Assembly (NCBI GenBank): GCA_009840005.1
Contig: VXOR01000097.1
Location: 1 to 54,477 of the forward strand
Direction: 5' to 3'
Length of the DNA: 54,477 nucleotides
Source: Gemmatimonadota bacterium
Lineage (GTDB): Bacteria; Latescibacterota; UBA2968; UBA8231
The notes under the pieces were generated by a model. That model saw only the letters and a list, made by a program, of their open reading frames with translations. It made no database searches and was not told where the DNA came from. This document shows positions 51,988 through 54,477 of the stretch, in pieces (position 1 is the first letter of the stretch; every line of letters starts with the position of its first letter). The position numbers and the translations under genes are program-made.

Positions 51988-53475
51988 ATGCAACTTCCCA
52001 CACCTGACCCCACCCGCTTCAAGCGGCGCGGAGACCTCATCAGCCTCCTGCTCGAACACTTGCGCGCCGATCAGATCATTCACCGCCGCGAGGACGTAGT
52101 CGCCTATGAATGCGACGGTCTATCGGCGTATCGCCAGCGGCCCATGCTGGTCGCCCTACCGGATAGTACCGAACAGGTCGCGGCCGTACTACGCTCATGC
52201 TCCCAACTCGACATTCCCATCGTCCCTTGGGGAGCCGGCACCGGGCTTTCGGGCGGTGCTCTGCCGAGAGAAGATGGAGTAGTGTTGAGCACGGCACGGA
52301 TGCGAGCGGTACTCGACATTGACTTGGCAAACCGCGCGGTGACTGTGCAGCCGGGCGTGACCAACCGCGCGGTGACCGAAGCGGTGGAGCAGAGCGGTTT
52401 CTACTACGCGCCCGATCCTTCGAGCCAGATCGCCTGCTCGATTGGCGGCAATATCGCCGAAAATTCAGGTGGGGTACACTGCCTCAAGTACGGCACGACG
52501 ACCAACAACCTGCTCGGCTTGGAGGTAGTGTTGGCCGACGGCGAGATCGTGCGGGTTGGCGGCAAGGGCATGGACCAAGCGGGCTACGATTTGCTCGGGC
52601 TGCTGACGGGTTCGGAAGGGCTGTTGGCCATTACCACGGAAGCCACGCTGCGGATCTTACCCAAGCCAGAAGTGGCGCAGGCTCTGATGGCCGTGTACGA
52701 TTCGGTCGCCGCGGCTGGCCAAGCTGTGGCCGAGATCATCGCCGCGGGCATGGTGCCAGCCGGCATGGAAATCATGGATCAGCTATCTGTAGAAGCGGTG
52801 GAGGGTTTTGTCGGCGCGGGCTATCCGCTCGGGGTTGCGGCGCTTCTGCTGGTTGAATTGGACGGGCCGCAAAGCGAGGTCGAGTGCCAAAGCCGCGTGC
52901 TGGAATCGCTCTTGCAGCAGACCGGCGCGACCGAGCTTTCCCGCGCCACAAGCGAGGCCGAGCGGCAAAAGCTGTGGGCCGGTCGCAAAGCAGCTTTCCC
53001 AGCGATGGGCCGGATTAGTCCCGACTACTACTGCATGGATGGGACCATCCCGCGGGGTGCGCTACCGCAGGTGCTAGAGAGAATCGGGGAGCTGTCGGCC
53101 GCGTATGGCTTGCGGGTGGCCAACGTCTTCCACGCGGGCGATGGCAACCTGCACCCGCTCGTGCTGTACGACAGCAATGTCGAGGGCGATCTGGAGAAGG
53201 CCGAGTCGCTAGGGGCCGAGATCCTGAAGCTCTGCGTCGAAGTTGGGGGCGTGTTGAGTGGGGAGCACGGGGTTGGCATTGAGAAGCGGGATTTAATGCC
53301 GTGCATGTTCAAGGACGCGGATTTGGACGCTCAGGAGAGAGTCAAGGCCGAGTTTGACCCGCAGCAGGTATTGAATCCGGGCAAGGTATTTCCCACCTTG
53401 CGGCGGTGCGCCGAGGGCGGGGCCATGCACGTGCATAGAGGCGAGGAAAAGTTTCCAGAGTTGGAACGGTTCTAA
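51988..53475 (+). CDS. glcD: FAD-linked oxidase, glycolate oxidase subunit GlcD-like
   Basis: 495 residues. The FAD-binding (PCMH-type) domain has VALPDSTEQVAAVLR, the pyrophosphate loop PWGAGTGLSGGALP, and CSIGGNIAENSGGVHCLKYG. The C-terminal substrate domain includes VFHAGDGNLHPLVLYD and GGVLSGEHGVGIEKRDLM, the conserved His/Glu region of GlcD and D-lactate dehydrogenases, and ends with FDPQQVLNPGKVFPT. It oxidises 2-hydroxyacids such as glycolate or D-lactate. GlcE/GlcF partners are not seen in the remaining window. No strong RBS lies upstream, so it may be coupled to the PLP enzyme gene (3-base gap). Confidence 0.92.
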   Translation: MQLPTPDPTRFKRRGDLISLLLEHLRADQIIHRREDVVAYECDGLSAYRQRPMLVALPDSTEQVAAVLRSCSQLDIPIVPWGAGTGLSGGALPREDGVVLSTARMRAVLDIDLANRAVTVQPGVTNRAVTEAVEQSGFYYAPDPSSQIACSIGGNIAENSGGVHCLKYGTTTNNLLGLEVVLADGEIVRVGGKGMDQAGYDLLGLLTGSEGLLAITTEATLRILPKPEVAQALMAVYDSVAAAGQAVAEIIAAGMVPAGMEIMDQLSVEAVEGFVGAGYPLGVAALLLVELDGPQSEVECQSRVLESLLQQTGATELSRATSEAERQKLWAGRKAAFPAMGRISPDYYCMDGTIPRGALPQVLERIGELSAAYGLRVANVFHAGDGNLHPLVLYDSNVEGDLEKAESLGAEILKLCVEVGGVLSGEHGVGIEKRDLMPCMFKDADLDAQERVKAEFDPQQVLNPGKVFPTLRRCAEGGAMHVHRGEEKFPELERF

Positions 53476-53525
53476 GGCGGCGAGCCTGCCACCAATTGAC
53501 GCAAAACTCACGCAGGAGACGATGC

Positions 53526-54254
53526 ATGGCTACGGCTTTTGCCCTAGTAGGCGACCGCTATCACACGTCTGATTACATCCGCACAGCTTTGGGCCGCACC
53601 TTGGTCCAAGGCATAGGATTGTCCGTTGATTTTACCGACGAGATCACCCTGCTCAACGCCCAACATTTGTCGAGCTACCGACTGCTGATCGTCTTCCGCG
53701 ACGGCATGATCTGGCCCAATGGCTACGGCATAGAGGCTGCGTCCGTCAGCGAGCCGCCTGTCGAGGCTGAGGAATCCCTTCCCGTGCAGTGGATTACCGA
53801 GGCTCAGGGCCACGCCGTGCGGAGCTTTGTGGAGGCGGGCGGGGCTGCTCTTTTCTACCACAATTCCACGTACATCGCCCCGGGCAGCAGCGACTTCCGC
53901 CACGTGCTAGGCGCTGCCACGCAAGGCCACCCGCCGGTGCGTCCCTATCGCGTCCACATCACGCGCACAAATCACCCCATAACGCGCGGCGTGGAGGACT
54001 TTGTTGTCGATGACGAGCAGCACTTCATGCAATATGACAAGGACCCGGCCCATGTCTTGGCCGTCAGCGTCAACGACGACGGGCACACTTGGCAGGACTT
54101 GGGGACTACGTGCGAGGCGGCGTGGGCTTATGATTACGGCGCGGGCCGCGTGTGCTATTTATCCCCAGGACACACCATTCCCGCGCTGTGGAACCCGGCC
54201 TACGAGAAGTTGCAGCAAAACGCCGTGCGCTGGCTGCTGCGCGATGAATTGTAG
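53526..54254 (+). CDS. ThuA-like (trehalose utilisation/GATase-like) protein
   Basis: 242 residues from ATG 53526 with AGGAGA eight bases upstream. The longer frame from 53496 has no RBS. The glutamine-amidotransferase-like fold is recognised from FALVGDRYHTSDYIRTAL, YRLLIVFRDGMIW, VRSFVEAGGAALFYHNST, HPITRGVEDFVVDDEQHFM and the end GRVCYLSPGHTIPALWNPAYEKL. ThuA proteins lack the GATase catalytic triad and are linked to sugar metabolism; a precise function is not known. It ends just before the terminator at 54359. Confidence 0.86.
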   Translation: MATAFALVGDRYHTSDYIRTALGRTLVQGIGLSVDFTDEITLLNAQHLSSYRLLIVFRDGMIWPNGYGIEAASVSEPPVEAEESLPVQWITEAQGHAVRSFVEAGGAALFYHNSTYIAPGSSDFRHVLGAATQGHPPVRPYRVHITRTNHPITRGVEDFVVDDEQHFMQYDKDPAHVLAVSVNDDGHTWQDLGTTCEAAWAYDYGAGRVCYLSPGHTIPALWNPAYEKLQQNAVRWLLRDEL

Positions 54255-54358
54255 AGGTGCTCGGCAGCTAACGATGATAGGGCTCGACGGGTTTTTTGGG
54301 GATCGCTGTGTCGGACAAAGTGGCTGCCGACATCGTCCGCGTCTATTAGTGAAAGAAA

Positions 54359-54382
54359 GGCGTGTTTTACACGCCGTTTTTT
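54359..54382 (+). terminator. Rho-independent terminator after ThuA-like gene
   Basis: Arms GGCGTGT (54359-54365) and ACACGCC (54369-54375) with a 3-base loop, followed by G and six Ts. It lies about 105 bases past the ThuA-like stop. The rest of the right edge of the window (54255-54358 and 54383-54477) shows no gene. Confidence 0.75.
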
Positions 54383-54477
54383 GATACTTCAAGAGCATCC
54401 CCAAGCACATTTTTAAGAGGCTGAAGTTGCCATCTCAGTGCATACGAATTCACTTACCACTCATCACTCACCACTAA

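Noticed and set aside
1..54477. CRISPR arrays, phage genes, rRNA genes
   Set aside because: I saw no regularly spaced direct repeats, no Cas or phage structural proteins and no rRNA-like sequence.

Overview
The window looks like a chromosomal contig of an uncultured Gram-negative bacterium. The evidence is lipobox and signal-peptide proteins, a large beta-rich candidate outer-membrane protein, a SurA-like PPIase, and secreted proteins with FlgD-Ig-like C-terminal domains of the kind common in the FCB/Poribacteria/Latescibacterota sphere. Gfo/Idh/MocA, sugar isomerase/epimerase, ThuA-like and DUF6785-type proteins fit the same group. The taxonomic statement is inference from gene content only. 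Protein-coding density is high, the DNA is GC-rich, Shine-Dalgarno sequences are clear (AAGGAG/GGAGG), and several promoters match sigma-70 consensus.

Layout. (1) 0.1-2.3 kb: an ABC-2 export operon in decay. The ATPase has altered Walker A and B residues, and the permease reading frame is broken and appears to join the start of one permease to the end of another. (2) 2.3-4.6 kb: threonine synthase translationally coupled to an Xre-type HTH fused to a degenerate class III nucleotidyl-cyclase domain. (3) 4.6-9.7 kb: a tandemly duplicated CPBP membrane protease whose second copy lacks the catalytic motifs. It is flanked by a decayed direct repeat of the 3' end of the neighbouring 520-codon gene. 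(4) 9.8-12.1 kb: a DUF4143-type AAA ATPase behind a cluster of palindromic half-sites, and a Gfo/Idh/MocA oxidoreductase. (5) 12.2-20 kb: tRNA-Met, an M16 protease, ComF, then a glycolysis/secretion operon pfkA(PPi-type)-pgk-tpiA-secG-tRNA-Leu(GAG). (6) 20-27.5 kb: dnaE, a TlpA-like lipoprotein, methionine aminopeptidase, a GT2 glycosyltransferase and a TIM-barrel isomerase. (7) 27.5-47.8 kb: a 20-kb block of envelope and surface genes. It holds an SGNH/TPR protein, three large paralogous secreted proteins (discoidin-like domains, a WSPWS-containing region, FlgD-Ig C-terminus, terminal V-x-V/A-Y tail), a DUF6785-like membrane protein, a parvulin lipoprotein, a CBM9-like secreted protein, a beta-rich protein with Asp/Asn-rich calcium-type repeats, and a GT-C/TPR membrane protein. 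(8) 48-54.3 kb: an ABC exporter with its DUF1854 partner, a D-cysteine-desulfhydrase-like enzyme, GlcD and a ThuA-like protein.

How they may work together. The central metabolic and housekeeping genes are ordinary. The surface block is the part most likely to hold an undescribed system. Three related secreted substrates, a chaperone/PPIase, a candidate barrel, glycosylation-type membrane proteins and a polytopic transporter are adjacent, and all three substrates end in a similar C-terminal tail that could act as a sorting signal. This is a hypothesis from gene neighbourhood and hand-aligned motifs; no database search was possible.
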